Source: Fragum whitleyi | Taxonomy: Eukaryota > Mollusca > Bivalvia > Cardiida > Cardiidae | Direction: 5' to 3' | DNA: 64,000 nt | NCBI GenBank assembly: GCA_948146395.1 | Contig: OX411556.1 | Location: forward strand, 372,001-436,000 | Part shown: positions 24,181 to 38,784 of the stretch, piece after piece | Layout: each line of letters begins with the position of its first letter | Position numbering within the stretch: the stretch's first letter is position 1 | Position numbers and translations under genes: made by a program | The notes under the pieces: generated by a model | Seen by the model: only the letters and a program-made list of their open reading frames with translations | What the model was told of the DNA's origin: nothing | Database searches by the model: none

Positions 24181-27100
24181 GTTTAATATTTTGGGTACCC
24201 ATTTTTCGATCGACTGATGCGCCCATGCATTCATACCCACATCGTCCCAAACACACGCGTTCGCTAGCTATGCATGTGCGCTTCAAATTGACACCGGTTT
24301 CGATGCCGTCTAATGCATCCGTCTGTGCGTTTATGCAGCATCCCTGACCCCTTGTTATTCGATTTAATAGTAATTATTTAATCCTGATTTAATGTTAAAT
24401 ATTTTGGGTACCCATTTTTCGATCGACTGATGCGCCCATGCATTCATACCCACATCGTCCCAAACACGCGCGTTCACTAGCTATGCATGTGCGCTTCAAA
24501 TTGACACCGGTTTCGATGCCGTCTGATGCATCCGTCTGTGCGTTTATGCAGCATCCCTGACCCCTTGTTATTCGATTTAATAGTAATTATTTAATCCTGA
24601 TTTAATGTTAAATATTTTGGGTACCCATTTTTCGATCGACTGATGCGCCCATGCATTCATACCCACATCGTCCCAAACACTCGCGTTCGCTAGCTATGCA
24701 TGTGCGCTTCAAATTGACACCGGTTTTGATGCCGTCTGATGCATCCGTCTGTGCGTTTATGCAGCATCCCTGACCCCTTGTTATTCGATTTAATAGTAAT
24801 TATTTAATCCTGATTTAATGTTAAATATTTTGGGTACCCATTTTTCGATCGACTGATGCGCCCATGCATTCATACCCACATCTTCCCAAACACGCGCGTT
24901 CGCTAGCTATGCATGTGCGCTTCAAATTGACACCGGTTTCGATGCCGTCTAATGCATCCGTCTGTGCGTTTATGCAGCATCCCTGACCCCTTGTTATTCG
25001 ATTTAATAGTAATTATTTAATCCTGATTTAAAGTTAAATATTTTGGGTACCCATTTTTCGATCGACTGATGCGCCCATGCATTCATACCCACATCGTCCC
25101 AAACACGCGCGTTCACTAGCTATGCATGTGCGCTTCAAATTGACACCGGTTTCGATGCCGTCTGATGCATCCGTCTGTGCGTTTATGCAGCATCCCTGAC
25201 CCCTTGTTATTCGATTTAATAGTAATTATTTAATCCTGATTTAATGTTAAATATTTTGGGTACCCATTTTTCGATCGACTGATGCGCCCATGCATTCATA
25301 CCCACATCGCCCCAAAAACGCGCGTTCGCTAGCTATGCATGTGCGCTTCAAATTGACACCGGTTTCGATGCCGTCTGATGCATCCGTCTGTGCGTTTATG
25401 CAGCATCCCTGACCCCTTGTTATTCGATTTAATAGTAATTATTTAATCCTGATTTAATGTTAAATATTTTGGGTACCCATTTTTCGATCGACTGATGCGC
25501 CCATGCATTCATACCCACATCGCCCCAAACACGCGCGTTCGCTAGCTATGCATGTGCGCTTCAAATTGACACCGGTTTCGATGCCGTCTGATGCATCCGT
25601 CTGTGCGTTTATGCAGCATCCCTGACCCCTTGTTATTCGATTTAATAGTAATTATTTAATCCTGATTTAATGTTAAATATTTTGGGTACCCATTTTTCGA
25701 TCGACTGATGCGCCCATGCATTCATACCCAGATCGTCCCGAACACTCGCGTTCGCTAGCTATGCATGTGCGCTTCAAATTGACACCGGTTTCGATGCCGT
25801 CTGATGCATCCGTCTGTGCGTTTATGCAGCATCCCTGACCCCTTGTTATTCGATTTAATAGTAATTATTTAATCCTGATTTAATGTTAAATATTTTGGGA
25901 ACCCATTTTTCGATCGACTGATGCGCCCATGCATTCATACCCACATCGTCCCAAACACTCGCGTTCGCTAGCTATGCATGTGCGCTTCAAATTGACACCG
26001 GTTTCGATGCCGTCTGATGCATCCGTCTGTGCGTTTATGCAGCATCCCTGACCCCTTGTTATTCGATTTAATAGTAATTATTTAATCCTGATTTAATGTT
26101 AAATATTTTGGGTACCTATTCTTCGATCGACGGATGCGCCCATGCATTCATACCCACATCGTCCCAAACACGCGCGTTCACTAGCTATGCATGTGCGCTT
26201 CAAATTGACACCGGTTTTGACGCCGTCTGATGCATCCGTCTGTGCGTTTATGCAGCATCCCTGACCCCTTGTTATTCGATTTAATAGTAATTATTTAATC
26301 CTGATTTAATGTTAAATATTTTGGGTACCCATTTTTCGATCGACTAATGCGCCCATGCATTCATACCCACATCGCCCCAAACACGCGCGTTCGCTAGCTA
26401 TGCATGTGCGCTTCAAATTGACACCGGTTTCGATGCCGTCTGATGCATCCGTCTGTGCGTTTATGCAGCATCCCTGACCCCTTGTTATTCGATTTAATAG
26501 TAATTATTTAATCCTGATTTAATGTTATATATTTTGGGTACCCATTTATCGATCGACTAATGCGCCCATGCATTCATACCCACATCGTCCCAAACACTCG
26601 CGTTCGCTAGCTTTGCATGTGCGCTTCAAATTGACACCGGTTTCGATGCCGTCTGATGCATCCGTCTGTGCGTTTATGCAGCATCCCTGACCCCTTGTTA
26701 TTCGATTTAATAGTAATTATTTAATCCTGATTTAATGTTAAATATTTTGGGTACCCATTTTTCGATCGACTGATGCGCCCATGCATTCATACCCACATCG
26801 TCCCAAACACGCGCGTTCACTAGCTATGCATGTGCGCTTCAAATTGACACCGGTTTCGATGCCGTCTGATGCATCCGTCTGTGCGTTTATGCAGCATCCC
26901 TGACCCCTTGTTATTCGATTTAATAGTAATTATTTAATCCTGATTTAATGTTAAATATTTTGGGTACCCATTTTTCGATCGACTGATGCGCCCATGCATT
27001 CATACCCACATCGCCCCAAAAACGCGCGTTCGCTAGCTATGCATGTGCGCTTCAAATTGACACCGGTTTCGATGCCGTCTGATGCATCCGTCTGTGCGTT

Positions 27101-27884
27101 TATGCAGCATCCCTGACCCCTTGTTATTCGATTTAATAGTAATTATTTAATCCTGATTTAATGTTAAATATTTTGAGTACCCATTTTTCGATCGACTGAT
27201 GCGCCCATGCATTCATACCCACATCGTCCCAAACACTCGCGTTCGCTAGCTATGCATGTGCGCTTCAAATTGACACCGGTTTCGATGCCGTCTGATGCAT
27301 CCGTCTGTGCGTTTATGCAGCATCCCTGACCCCTTGTTATTCGATTTAATAGTAATTATTTAATCCTGATTTAATGTTAAATATTTTGGGTACCCATTTT
27401 TCGATCGACTGATGCGCCCATGCATTCATACCCACATCGCCCCAAACACGCGCGTTCGCTAGCTATGCATGTGCGCTTCAAATTGACACCGGTTTCGATG
27501 CCGTCTGATGCATCCGTCTGTGCGTTTATGCAGCATCCCTGACCCCTTGTTATTCGATTTAATAGTAATTATTTAATCCTGATTTAATGTTAAATATTTT
27601 GGGTACCCATTTTTCGATCGACTGATGCGCCCATGCATTCATACCCACATCGTCCTAAACACGCGCGTTCACTAGCTATGCATGTGCGCTTCAAATTGAC
27701 ACCGGTTTCGATGCCGTCTGATGCATCCGTCTGTGCGTTTATGCAGCATCCCTGACCCCTTGTTATTCGATTTAATAGTAATTATTTAATCCTGATTTAA
27801 TGTTAAATATTTTGGGTACCCATTTTTCGATCGACTGATGCGCCCATGCATTCATACCCAAATCGTCCCAAACACGCGCGTTCG
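24181..27884 (+). repeat. Mixed A, B and C monomers
   Basis: Seventeen or so units of the three common types lie here without a long duplicated block. Variants shared with the preceding trimer pair, such as CATTTATCGATCGACTAATG near 26,545 and GATCGACGG near 26,127, show that pieces of it were dispersed. Two units with CCCCAAAAACGCG lie near 25,313 and 27,017. Confidence 0.78.
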
Positions 27885-30227
27885 CTAGCTATGCATGTGC
27901 GCTTCAAATTGACACCGGTTTCGATGCCGTCTGATGCATCCGTCTGTGCGTTTATGCAGCATCCCTGACCCCTTGTTATTCGATTTAATAGTAATTATTT
28001 AATCCTGATTTAATGTTAAATATTTTGGGTACCCATTTTTCGATCGACTGATGCGCCCATGCATTCATACCCACATCGCCCCAAACACGCGCGTTCGCTA
28101 GCTATGCATGTGCGCTTCAAATTGACACCGGTTTCGATGCCGTCTGATGCATCCGTCTGTGCGTTTATGCAGCATCCCTGACCCCTTGTTATTCGATTTA
28201 ATAGTAATTATTTAATCCTGATTTAATGTTAAATATTTTGGGTACCCATTTTTCGATCGACTGATGCGCCCATGCATTCATACCCACATCGTCCCAAACA
28301 CTCGCGTTCGCTAGCTATGCATGTGCGCTTCAAATTGACACCGGTTTCGATGCCGTCTGATGCATCCGTCTGTGCGTTTATGCAGCATCCCTGACCCCTT
28401 GTTGTTCGATTTAATAGTAATGAATTAATCCTGATTTAATGTTAAATATTTTGGGTACCCATTTTTCGATCGACTGATGCGCCCATGCATTCATACCCAA
28501 ATCGTCCCAAACACTCGCGTTCGCTAGCTATGCATGTGCGCTTCAAATTGACACCGGTTTCGATGCCGTCTGATGCATCCGTCTGTGCGTTTATGCAGCA
28601 TCCCTGACCCCTTGTTATTCGATTTAATAGTAATTATTTAATCCTGATTTAATGTTAAATATTTTGGGTACCCATTTTTCGATCGACTGATGCGCCCATG
28701 CATTCATACCCACATCGTCCCAAACACTCGCGTTCGCTAGCTATGCATGTGCGCTTCAAATTGACACCGGTTTCGATGCCGTCTGATGCTTCCGTCTGTG
28801 CGTTTATGCAGCATCCCTGACCCCTTGTTATTCGATTTAATAGTAATTATTTAATCCTGATTTAATGTTAAATATTTTGGGTACCCATTTTTCGATCGAC
28901 TGATGCGCCCATGCATTCATACCCACATCGTCCCAAACACGCGCGTTCACTAGCTATGCATGTGCGCTTCAAATTGACACCGGTTTCGATGCCGTCTGAT
29001 GCATCCGTCTGTGCGTTTATGCAGCATCCCTGACCCCTTGTTATTCGATTTAATAGTAATTATTTAATCCTGATTTAATGTTAAATATTTTGGGTACCCA
29101 TTTTTCGATCGACTGATGCGCCCATGCATTCATACCCACATCGTCCCAAACACGCGCGTTCGCTAGCTATGCATGTGCGCTTCAAATTGACACCGGTTTC
29201 GATGCCGTCTGATGCATCCGTCTGTGCGTTTATGCAGCATCCCTGACCCCTTGTTATTCGATTTAATAGTAATTATTTAATCCTGATTTAATGTTAAATA
29301 TTTTGGGTACCCATTTTTCGATCGACTGATGCGCCCATGCATTCATACCCACATCGCCCCAAACACGTGCGTTCGCTAGCTATGCATGTGCGCTTAAAAT
29401 TGACATCAGTTTCGGTGCCGTCTGATGCATCCGTCTGTGCGTTTATGCAGCATTCCTGACCCCTTGTTATTCGATTTAATAGTAATTATTTAATCCTGAT
29501 TTAATGTTAAATATTTTGGGTACCCATTTTTCGATCGACTGATGCGCCCATGCATTCATACCTACATCGCCCCAAACACTCGCGTTCGCTAGCTATGCAT
29601 GTGCGCTTAAAATTGACACTGGTTTCGATGCCATCTGATGCATCCGTCTGTGCGTTTATGCAGCATCCCTGACCCCTTGTTATTCGATTTTATAGTAATT
29701 ATTTAATCCTGATTTAATGTTAAATATTTTAGGTACCCATTTTTCGATCGACTGATGCGCCCATGCATTCATACCCACATCGCCCCAAACACGCACGTTC
29801 GCTAGCTATGCATGTGCGCTTCAAATTGACACCGGTTTCGATGCCGTCTGATGCATCCGTCTGTGCGTTTATGCAGCATCCCTGACCCCTTGTTATTCGA
29901 TTTAATAGTAATTATTTAATCCTGATTTAATGTTAAATATTTTGGGTACCCATTTTTCGATCGACTGATGCGCCCATGCATTCATACCCACATCGTCCCA
30001 AACACGCGCGTTCGCTAGCTATGCATGTGCGCTTCAAATTGACACCGGTTTCGATGCCGTCTGATGCATCTGTCTGTGCGTTTATGCAGCATCCTTGACC
30101 CCTTGTTATTCGATTTAATAGTAATTATTTAATCCTGATTTAATGTTAAATATTTTGGGTACCCATTTTTCGATCGACTGATGCGCCCATGCATTCATAC
30201 CCACATCGTCCCAAACACGCGCGATCG
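27885..30227 (+). repeat. 2,343-bp higher-order repeat (11-mer), copy 1
   Basis: Eleven full-length units are copied immediately downstream. Markers are CCCAAATCGTCCC (28,496), CATACCTACATCGCC with GCTTAAAATTGACACTGG and GCCATCTGATG (29,560-29,640), TTTTAGGTACCC (about 29,728), and CATCTGTCTG with GCATCCTTGACC (about 30,068-30,098). This copy has private changes absent from copy 2, including GTTGTTCG with AATGAATTAATC (28,404-28,430) and GACATCAGTTTCGGTG (29,402). Confidence 0.88.
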
Positions 30228-32561
30228 CTAGCTATGCATGTGCGCTTCAAATTGACACCGGTTTCGATGCCGTCTGATGCATCCGTCTGTGCGTTTATGC
30301 AGCATCCCTGACCCCTTGTTATTCGATTTAATAGTAATTATTTAATCCTGATTTAATGTTAAATATTTTGGGTACCCATTTTTCGATCGACTGATGCGCC
30401 CATGCATTCATACCCACATCGCCCCAAACACGCGCGTTCGCTAGCTATGCATGTGCGCTTCAAATTGACACCGGTTTCGATGCCGTCTGATGCATCCGTC
30501 TGTGCGTTTATGCAGCATCCCTGACCCCTTGTTATTCGATTTAATAGTAATTATTTAATCCTGATTTAATGTTAAATATTTTGGGTACCCATTTTTCGAT
30601 CGACTGATGCGCCCATGCATTCATACCCACATCGTCCCAAACACTCGCGTTCGCTAGCTATGCATGTGCGCTTCAAATTGACACCGGTTTCGATGCCGTC
30701 TGATGCATCCGTCTGTGCGTTTATGCAGCATCCCTGACCCCTTGTTATTCGATTTAATAGTAATTATTTAATCCTGATTTAATGTTAAATATTTTGGGTA
30801 CCCATTTTTCGATCGACTGATGCGCCCATGCATTCATACCCAAATCGTCCCAAACACTCGCGTTCGCTAGCTATGCATGTGCGCTTCAAATTGACACCGG
30901 TTTCGATGCCGTCTGATGCATCCGTCTGTGCGTTTATGCAGCATCCCTGACCCCTTGTTATTCGATTTAATAGTAATTATTTAATCCTGATTTAATGTTA
31001 AATATTTTGGGTACCCATTTTTCGATCGACTGATGCGCCCATGCATTCATACCCACATCGTCCCAAACACTCGCGTTCGCTAGCTATGCATGTGCGCTTC
31101 AAATTGACACCGGTTTCGATGCCGTCTGATGCATCCGTCTGTGCGTTTATGCAGCATCCCTGACCCCTTGTTATTCGATTTAATAGTAATTATTTAATCC
31201 TGATTTAATGTTAAATATTTTGGGTACCCATTTTTCGATCGACTGATGCGCCCATGCATTCATACCCACATCGTCCCAAACACGCGCGTTCACTAGCTAT
31301 GCATGTGCGCTTCAAATTGACACCGGTTTCGATGCCGTCTGATGCATCCGTCTGTGCGTTTATGCAGCATCCCTGACCCCTTGTTATTCGATTTAATAGT
31401 AATTATTTAATCCTGATTTAATGTTAAATATTTTGGGTACCCATTTTTCGATCGACTGATGCGCCCATGCATTCATACCCACATCGTCCCAAACACGCGC
31501 GTTCGCTAGCTATGCATGTGCGCTTCAAATTGACACCGGTTTCGATGCCGTCTGATGCATCCGTCTGTGCGTTTATGCAGCATCCCTGACCCCTTGTTAT
31601 TCGATTTAATAGTAATTATTTAATCCTGATTTAATGTTAAATATTTTGGGTACCCATTTTTCGATCGACTGATGCGCCCATGCATTCATACCCACATCGC
31701 CCCAAACACGCGCGTTCGCTAGCTATGCATGTGCGCTTCAAATTGACACCAGTTTCGATGCCGTCTGATGCATCCGTCTGTGCGTTTATGCAGCATTCCT
31801 GACCCCTTGTTATTCGATTTAATAGTAATTATTTAATCCTGATTTAATGTTAAATATTTTGGGTACCCATTTTTCGATCGACTGATGCGCCCATGCATTC
31901 ATACCTACATCGCCCCAAACACTCGCGTTCGCTAGCTATGCATGTGCGCTTAAAATTGACACTGGTTTCGATGCCATCTGATGCATCCGTCTGTGCGTTT
32001 ATGCAGCATCCCTGACCCCTTGTTATTCGATTTAATAGTAATTATTTAATCCTGATTTAATGTTAAATATTTTAGGTACCCATTTTTCGATCGACTGATG
32101 CGCCCATGCATTCATACCCACATCGCCCCAAACACGCACGTTCGCTAGCTATGCATGTGCGCTTCAAATTGACACCGGTTTCGATGCCGTCTGATGCATC
32201 CGTCTGTGCGTTTATGCAGCATCCCTGACCCCTTGTTATTCGATTTAATAGTAATTATTTAATCCTGATTTAATGTTAAATATTTTGGGTACCCATTTTT
32301 CGATCGACTGATGCGCCCATGCATTCATACCCACATCGTCCCAAACACGCGCGTTCGCTAGCTATGCATGTGCGCTTCAAATTGACACCGGTTTCGATGC
32401 CGTCTGATGCATCTGTCTGTGCGTTTATGCAGCATCCTTGACCCCTTGTTATTCGATTTAATAGTAATTATTTAATCCTGATTTAATGTTAAATATTTTG
32501 GGTACCCATTTTTCGATCGACTGATGCGCCCATGCATTCATACCCACATCGTCCCAAACAC
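30228..32561 (+). repeat. 2,343-bp higher-order repeat (11-mer), copy 2
   Basis: Every marker named for copy 1 recurs 2,343 bp later, for example CCCAAATCGTCCC at 30,839, CATACCTACATCGCC at about 31,901 and TTTTAGGTACCC at about 32,071. Only a modest number of differences is visible. The match ends at about 32,561, where type-site 96 differs. Confidence 0.88.
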
Positions 32562-34596
32562 TCGCGTTCGCTAGCTATGCATGTGCGCTTCAAATTGACA
32601 CCGGTTTCGATGCCGTCTGATGCATCCGTCTGTGCGTTTATGCAGCATCCCTGACCCCTTGTTATTCGATTTAATAGTAATTATTTAATCCTGATTTAAT
32701 GTTAAATAATTTTGGTACCCATTTTTCGATCGACTGATGCGCCCATGCATTCATACCCACATCGTCCCAAACACTCGCGTTCGCTAGCTATGCATGTGCG
32801 TTTCAAATTGACACCGGTTTCAATGCCGTCTGATGCATCCGTCTGTGCGTTTATGCAGCATCCCTGACCCCTTGCTATTCGATTTAATAGTAATTATTTA
32901 ATCCTGATTTAATGTTAAATATTTTGGGTACCCATTTTTCGATCGACTGATGCGCCCATGCATTCATACCCACATCGTCCCAAACACTCGCGTTCGCTAG
33001 CTATACATGTGCGCTTCAAATTGACACTGGTTTCGATGCCGTCTAATGCATCCGTTTGTGCGTTTATGCAGCATCCCTGACCCCTTGTTATTCGATTTAA
33101 TAGTAATTATTTAATCCTGATTTAATGTTAAATATTTTGAGTACCCATTTTTCGATCGACTGATGCGCCCATGCATTCATACCCACATCGTCCTAAACAC
33201 TCGCGTTCGCTAGCTATGCATGTGCGCTTCAAATTGACACCGGTTTCGATGCCGTCTGATGCATCCGTCTGTGCGTTTATGCAGCATCCCTGACCCCTTG
33301 TAATTCGATTTAATAGTAATTATTTAATCCTGAATTAATGTTAAATATTTTGGGTACCTATTTTTCGATCGACTGATGCGCCCATGCATTCATACCCACA
33401 TCGTCCCAAACACGCGCGTTCACTAGCTATGCATGTGCGCTTCAAATTGACACCGGTTTCGATGCCGTTTGATGCATCCGTCTGTGCGTTTATGCAGCAT
33501 CCCTGACCCCTTGTTATTCGATTTAATAGTAATTATTTAATCCTGATTTAATGTTAAATATTTTGGGTACCCATTTTTCGATCGACTGATGCGCCCATGC
33601 ATTCATACCAACCTCGCCCCAAACACGCGCGTTCGCTAGCTATGCATGTGCGCTTCAAATTGACACCGGTTTCGATGCCGTCTGATGCATCCGTCTGTGC
33701 GTTTATGCAGCATCCCTGACCCCTTGTTATTCGATTTAATAGTAATTATTTAATCCTGATTTAATGTTAAATATTTCGGGTACCCATTTTTCGATCGACT
33801 GATGCGCCCATGCATTCATACCCACATCGCCCCAAACACTCGCGTTCGCTAGCTATGCATGTGCGCTTCAAATTGACACCGGTTTCGATGCCGTCTGATG
33901 CATCCGTCTGTGCGTTTATGCAGCATCCCTGACCCCTTGTTATTCGATTTAATAGTAATTATTTAATCCTGATTTAATGTTAAATATTTTGGGTACCCAT
34001 TTTTCGATCGACTGATGCGCCCATGCATTCATACCCACATCGCCCCAAACACGCGCGTTCGCTAGCTATGCATGTGTGCTTCAAATTGACACCGGTTTCG
34101 ATGCCGTCTGATGCATCCGTCTGTGCGTTTATGCAGCATCCCTGACCCCTTGTTATTCGATGTAATAGTAATTATTTAATCCTGATTTAATGTTAAATAT
34201 TTTGGGTACCCATTTTTCGATCTACTGATGCGCCCATGCATTCATACCCACATCGTCCCAAACACTCGCGTTCGCTAGCTATGCATGTGCGCTTCAAATT
34301 GACACCGGTTTCGATGCCGTCTGATGCATCCGTCTGTGCGTTTATGCAGCATCCCTGACCCCTTGTTATTCGATTTAATAGTAATTATTTAATCCTGATT
34401 TAATGTTAAATATTTTGGGTACCCATTTTTCGATCGACTGATGCGCCCATGCATTCATACCCACATCGTCCCAAACACGCGCGTTCACTAGCTATGCATG
34501 TGCACTTCAAATTGACACCGGTTTCGATGCCGTCTGATGCATCCGTCTGTGCGTTTATGTAGCATCCCTGATCCCTTGTTATTCGATTTAATAGTA
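32562..34596 (+). repeat. Monomers between the 11-mer pair and the first marked module
   Basis: About nine and a half units lie here, with scattered private substitutions such as AAATAATTTTGGTACC (32,703), GTTTCAATGCC (32,819), CTATACATG (33,001), GTAATTCG with TGAATTAATG (about 33,300-33,340) and CCAACCTCGCC (33,608). No long duplication is apparent. Confidence 0.78.
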
Positions 34597-34810
34597 ATTA
34601 TTTAATCTTGACTTAATGTTAAATATTTTGGGTAACCCATTTTTCGATCGACTGATGCGCCCATGCATTCATACCCACATCGCCCCAAACACGCGCGTTC
34701 GCTAGCTATGCATGTGCGCTTCAAATTGACACCGGTTTCGATGCCGTCTGATGTATCCGTCTGTGCGTTTATGCAGCATCCCTGACCCCTTGTTATTCGA
34801 TTTAATAGTA
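34597..34810 (+). repeat. 214-bp marker unit (CTTGACTTAATG / GGGTAACCC), copy 1
   Basis: Two linked changes define this unit: CCTGATTT becomes CTTGACTT, and an inserted A turns GGGTACCC into GGGTAACCC. The preceding unit carries the linked tail TTTATGTAGCATCCCTGATCCC. The unit body is type A. Copies follow at 36,302, 38,785, 40,064, 42,839, 46,040, 49,666, 53,002 and 59,106. Each probably entered with an amplification of its surrounding module. Confidence 0.93.
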
Positions 34811-36301
34811 ATTATTTAATCCTGATTTAATGTTAAATATTTTGGGTACCCATTTTTTGATCGACTGATGCGCCCATGCATTCATACCCACATCGTCCCA
34901 AACACTCGCGTTCGCTAGCTATGCATGTGCGCTTCAAATTGACACCGGTTTCGATGCCGTCTGATGCATCCGTCTGTGCGTTTATGCAGCATCCCTGACC
35001 CCTTGTTATTCGATTTAATAGTAATTATTTAATCCTGATTTAATGTTAAATATTTTGGGTACCCATTTTTCGATCGACTGATGCGCCCATGCATTCATAC
35101 CCACATCGTCCCAAACACGCGCGTTCACTAGCTATGCATGTGCGCTTCAAATTGACACCGGTTTCGATGCCGTCTGATGCATCCGGCTGTGCGTTTATGC
35201 AGCATCCCTGACCCCTTGTTATTCGATTTAATAGTAATTATTTAATCCTGATTTAATGTTAAATATTTTGGGTACCCATTTTTCGATTGACTGATGCGCC
35301 CATGCATTCATACCCACATCGTCCCAAACACGCGCGTTCACTAGCTATGCATGTGCGCTTCAAATTGACACCGGTTTCGATGCCGTCTGATGCATCCGTC
35401 TGTGCGTTTATGCAGCATCCCTGACACCTTGTTATTCGATTTAATAGTAATTATTTAATCCTGATTTAATGTTAAATATTTTGGTTACCCATTTTTCGAT
35501 CGACTGATACGCCCATGCATTCATACCCACATCGCCCCAAACACGCGCGTTCGCTAGCTATGCATGTGCGCTTCAAATTGACACCGGTTTCGATGCCGTC
35601 TGATGCATCCGTCTGTGCGCTTATGCAGCATCCCTGACCCCTTGTTATTCGATTTAATAGTAATTATTTAATCCTGATTTAATGTTAGATATTTTGGGTA
35701 CCCATTTTTCGATCGACTGATGCGCCCATGCATTCATACCCACATCGTCCCAAACACTCGCGTTTGCTAGCTATGCATGTGCGCTTCAAATTGACACCGG
35801 TTTCGATGCCGTCTGATGCGTCCGTCTGTGCGTTTATGCAGCATCCCTGACCCATTGTTATTCGATTTAATAGTAATTATTTAATCCTGATTTAATGTTA
35901 AATATTTTGGGTACCCATTTTTCGATCGACTGATGCGCCCATGCATTCATACCCACATCGTCCTAAACACGCGCGTTCACTAGCTATGCATGTGCGCTTC
36001 AAATTGACACCGGTTTCGATGCCGTCTGATGCATCCGTCTGTGCGTTTATGCAGCATCCCTGACCCCTTGTTATTCGATTTAATAGTAATTATTTAATCC
36101 TGATTTAATGTTAAATATTTTGGGTACCCATTTTTCGATCGACTGATGCGCCCATGCATTCATACCCACATCGTCCCAAACACGCGCGTTCACTAGCTAT
36201 GCATGTGCGCTTCAAATTGACACCGGTTTCGATGCCGTCTGATGCATCCGTCTGTGCGTTTATGTAGCATCCCTGATCCCTTGTTATTCGATTTAATAGT
36301 A

Positions 36302-36515
36302 ATTATTTAATCTTGACTTAATGTTAAATATTTTGGGTAACCCATTTTTCGAACGACTGATGCGCCCATGCATTCATACCCACATCGCCCCAAACACGCG
36401 CGTTCGCTAGCTATGCATGTGCGCTTCAAATTGACACCGGTTTCGATGCCGTCTGATGCATCCGTCTGTGCGTTTATGCAGCATCCCTGACCCCTTGTTA
36501 TTCGATTTAATAGTA
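36302..36515 (+). repeat. 214-bp marker unit, copy 2
   Basis: It lies 1,705 bp (8 units + 1) after copy 1. It has a private CGAACGACTG in place of CGATCGACTG. Confidence 0.92.
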
Positions 36516-38005
36516 ATTATTTAATCCTGATTTAATGTTAAATATTTTGGGTACCCATTTTTTGATCGACTGATGCGCCCATGCATTCATACCCACATCG
36601 TCCCAAACACTCGCGTTCGCTAGCTATGCATGTGCGCTTCAAATTGACACCGGTTTCGATGCCGTCTGATGCATCCGTCTGTGCGTTTATGCAGCATCCC
36701 TGACCCCTTGTTATTCGATTTAATAGTAATTATTTAATCCTGATTTAATGTTAAATATTTTGGGTACCCATTTTTCGATCGACTGATGCGCCCATGCATT
36801 CATACCCACATCGTCCCAAACACGCGCGTTCACTAGCTATGCATGTGCGCTTCAAATTGACACCGGTTTCGATGCCGTCTGATGCATCCGTCTGTGCGTT
36901 TATGCAGCATCCCTGACCCCTTGTTATTCGATTTAATAGTAATTATTTAATCCTGATTTAATGTTAAATATTTTGGGTACCCATTTTTCGATTGACTGAT
37001 GCGCCCATGCATTCATACCCACATCGTCCCAAACACGCGCGTTCACTAGCTATGCATGTGCGCTTCAAATTGACACCGGTTTCGATGCCGTCTGATGCAT
37101 CCGTCTGTGCGTTTATGCAGCATCCCTGACCCCTTGTTATTCGATTTAATAGTAATTATTTAATCCTGATTTAATGTTAAATATTTTGGGTACCCATTTT
37201 TCGATCGACTGATGCGCCCATGCATTCATACCCACATCGCCCCAAACACGCGCGTTCGCTAGCTATGCATATGCGCTTCAAATTGACACCGGTTTCGATG
37301 CCGTCTGATGCATCCGTCTGTGCGTTTATGCAGCATCCCTGACCCCTTATTATTCGATTTAATAGTAATTATTTAATCCTGATTTAATGTTAAATATTTT
37401 GGGTACCCATTTTTCGATCGACTGATGCGCCCATGCATTCATACCCACATCGTCCCAAACACGCGCGTTCACTAGCTATGCATGTGCGCTTCAAATTGAC
37501 ACCGGTTTCGATGCCGTCTAATGCATCCGTCTGTGCGTTTATGCAGCATCCCTGACCCCTTGTTATTCGATTTAATAGTAATTATTTAATCCTGATTTAA
37601 TGTTAAATATTTTGGGTACCCATTTTTCGATCGACTGATGCGCCCATGCATTCATACCCACATCGTCCCAAACACTCGCGTTCGCTAGCTATGCATGTGC
37701 GCTTCAAATTGACACCGGTTTCGATGCCGTCTGATGCATCCGTCTGTGCGTTTATGCAGCATCCCTGACAACTTGTTATTCGATTTAATAGTAATTATTT
37801 AATCCTGATTTAATGTTAAAAATTTGAGTACCCATTTTTCGGTCGACTGATGCGCCCATGCATTCATACCCACATCGTCCCAAACACGCGCGTTCACTAG
37901 CTATGCATGTGCGCTTCAAATTGACACCGGTTTCGATGCCGTCTGATGCATCCGTCTGTGCGTTTATGCAGCATCCCTGACCCCTTGTTATTCGATTTAA
38001 TAGTA

Positions 38006-38358
38006 ATTATTTAATCCTGATTAAATGTTAAATATTTTGGGTACCCATTTTTCGATCGACTGATGCGCCCATGCATTCATACCCACATCGCCCCAAACAC
38101 GCGCGTGCGCTAGCTATGCACGTGCGCTTCAAAATGACGCCGGTTTCGATGCCGTCTGATGCATCCGTCTGTGCGTTTATGCAGCATCCCTGACCCCTTG
38201 TAATGCGCCCATGCATTCATACCCACATCGTCCCAAACACTCGCGTTCGCTAGCTATGCATGTGCGCTTCAAATTGACACCGGTTTCGATGCCGTCTGAT
38301 GCATCCGTCTGTGCGTTTATGCAGCATCCCTGACAACTTGTTATTCGATTTAATAGTA
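38006..38358 (+). repeat. Fused dimer, 73-bp deletion, copy 1
   Basis: At 38,200/38,201 GACCCCTTG jumps to TAATGCGCCC, removing 73 bp from the end of one unit and the start of the next, so two units occupy 353 bp. The first half also carries GCGTGCGCTAGC, ATGCACGTGCG and AAAATGACGCC. In this copy its type sites read CGCCCC with ACGCGCG, whereas the two later copies read CGTCCC with ACTCGCG. The shift made by the deletion opens a spurious 62-codon frame on the minus strand (38,028-38,216). Confidence 0.93.
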
Positions 38359-38784
38359 ATTATTTAATCCTGATTTAATGTTAAATATTTTGGGTACCCA
38401 TTTTTCGATCGACTGATGCGCCCATGCATTCATACCCACATCGTCCCAAACACTCGCGTTCGCTAGCTATGCATGTGCGCTTCAAATTGACACCGGTTTC
38501 GATGCCGTCTGATGCATCTGTCTGTGCGTTTATGCAGCATCCCTGACCCCTTGTTATTCGATTTAATAGTAATTATTTAATCCTGATTTAATGTTAAATA
38601 TTTTGGGTACCCATTTTTCGATCGACTGATGCGCCCATGCATTCATACCCACATCGTCCCAAACACGCGCGTTCACTAGCTATGCATGTGCGCTTCAAAT
38701 TGACACCGGTTTCGATGCCGTCTGATGCATCCGTCTGTGCGTTTATGTAGCATCCCTGATCCCTTGTTATTCGATTTAATAGTA

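Noticed and set aside
34620..34640. Telomere-like repeat at GGGTAACCC
   Set aside because: It is a single 9-bp motif from a one-base insertion in GGGTACCC, not a run of telomeric repeats.
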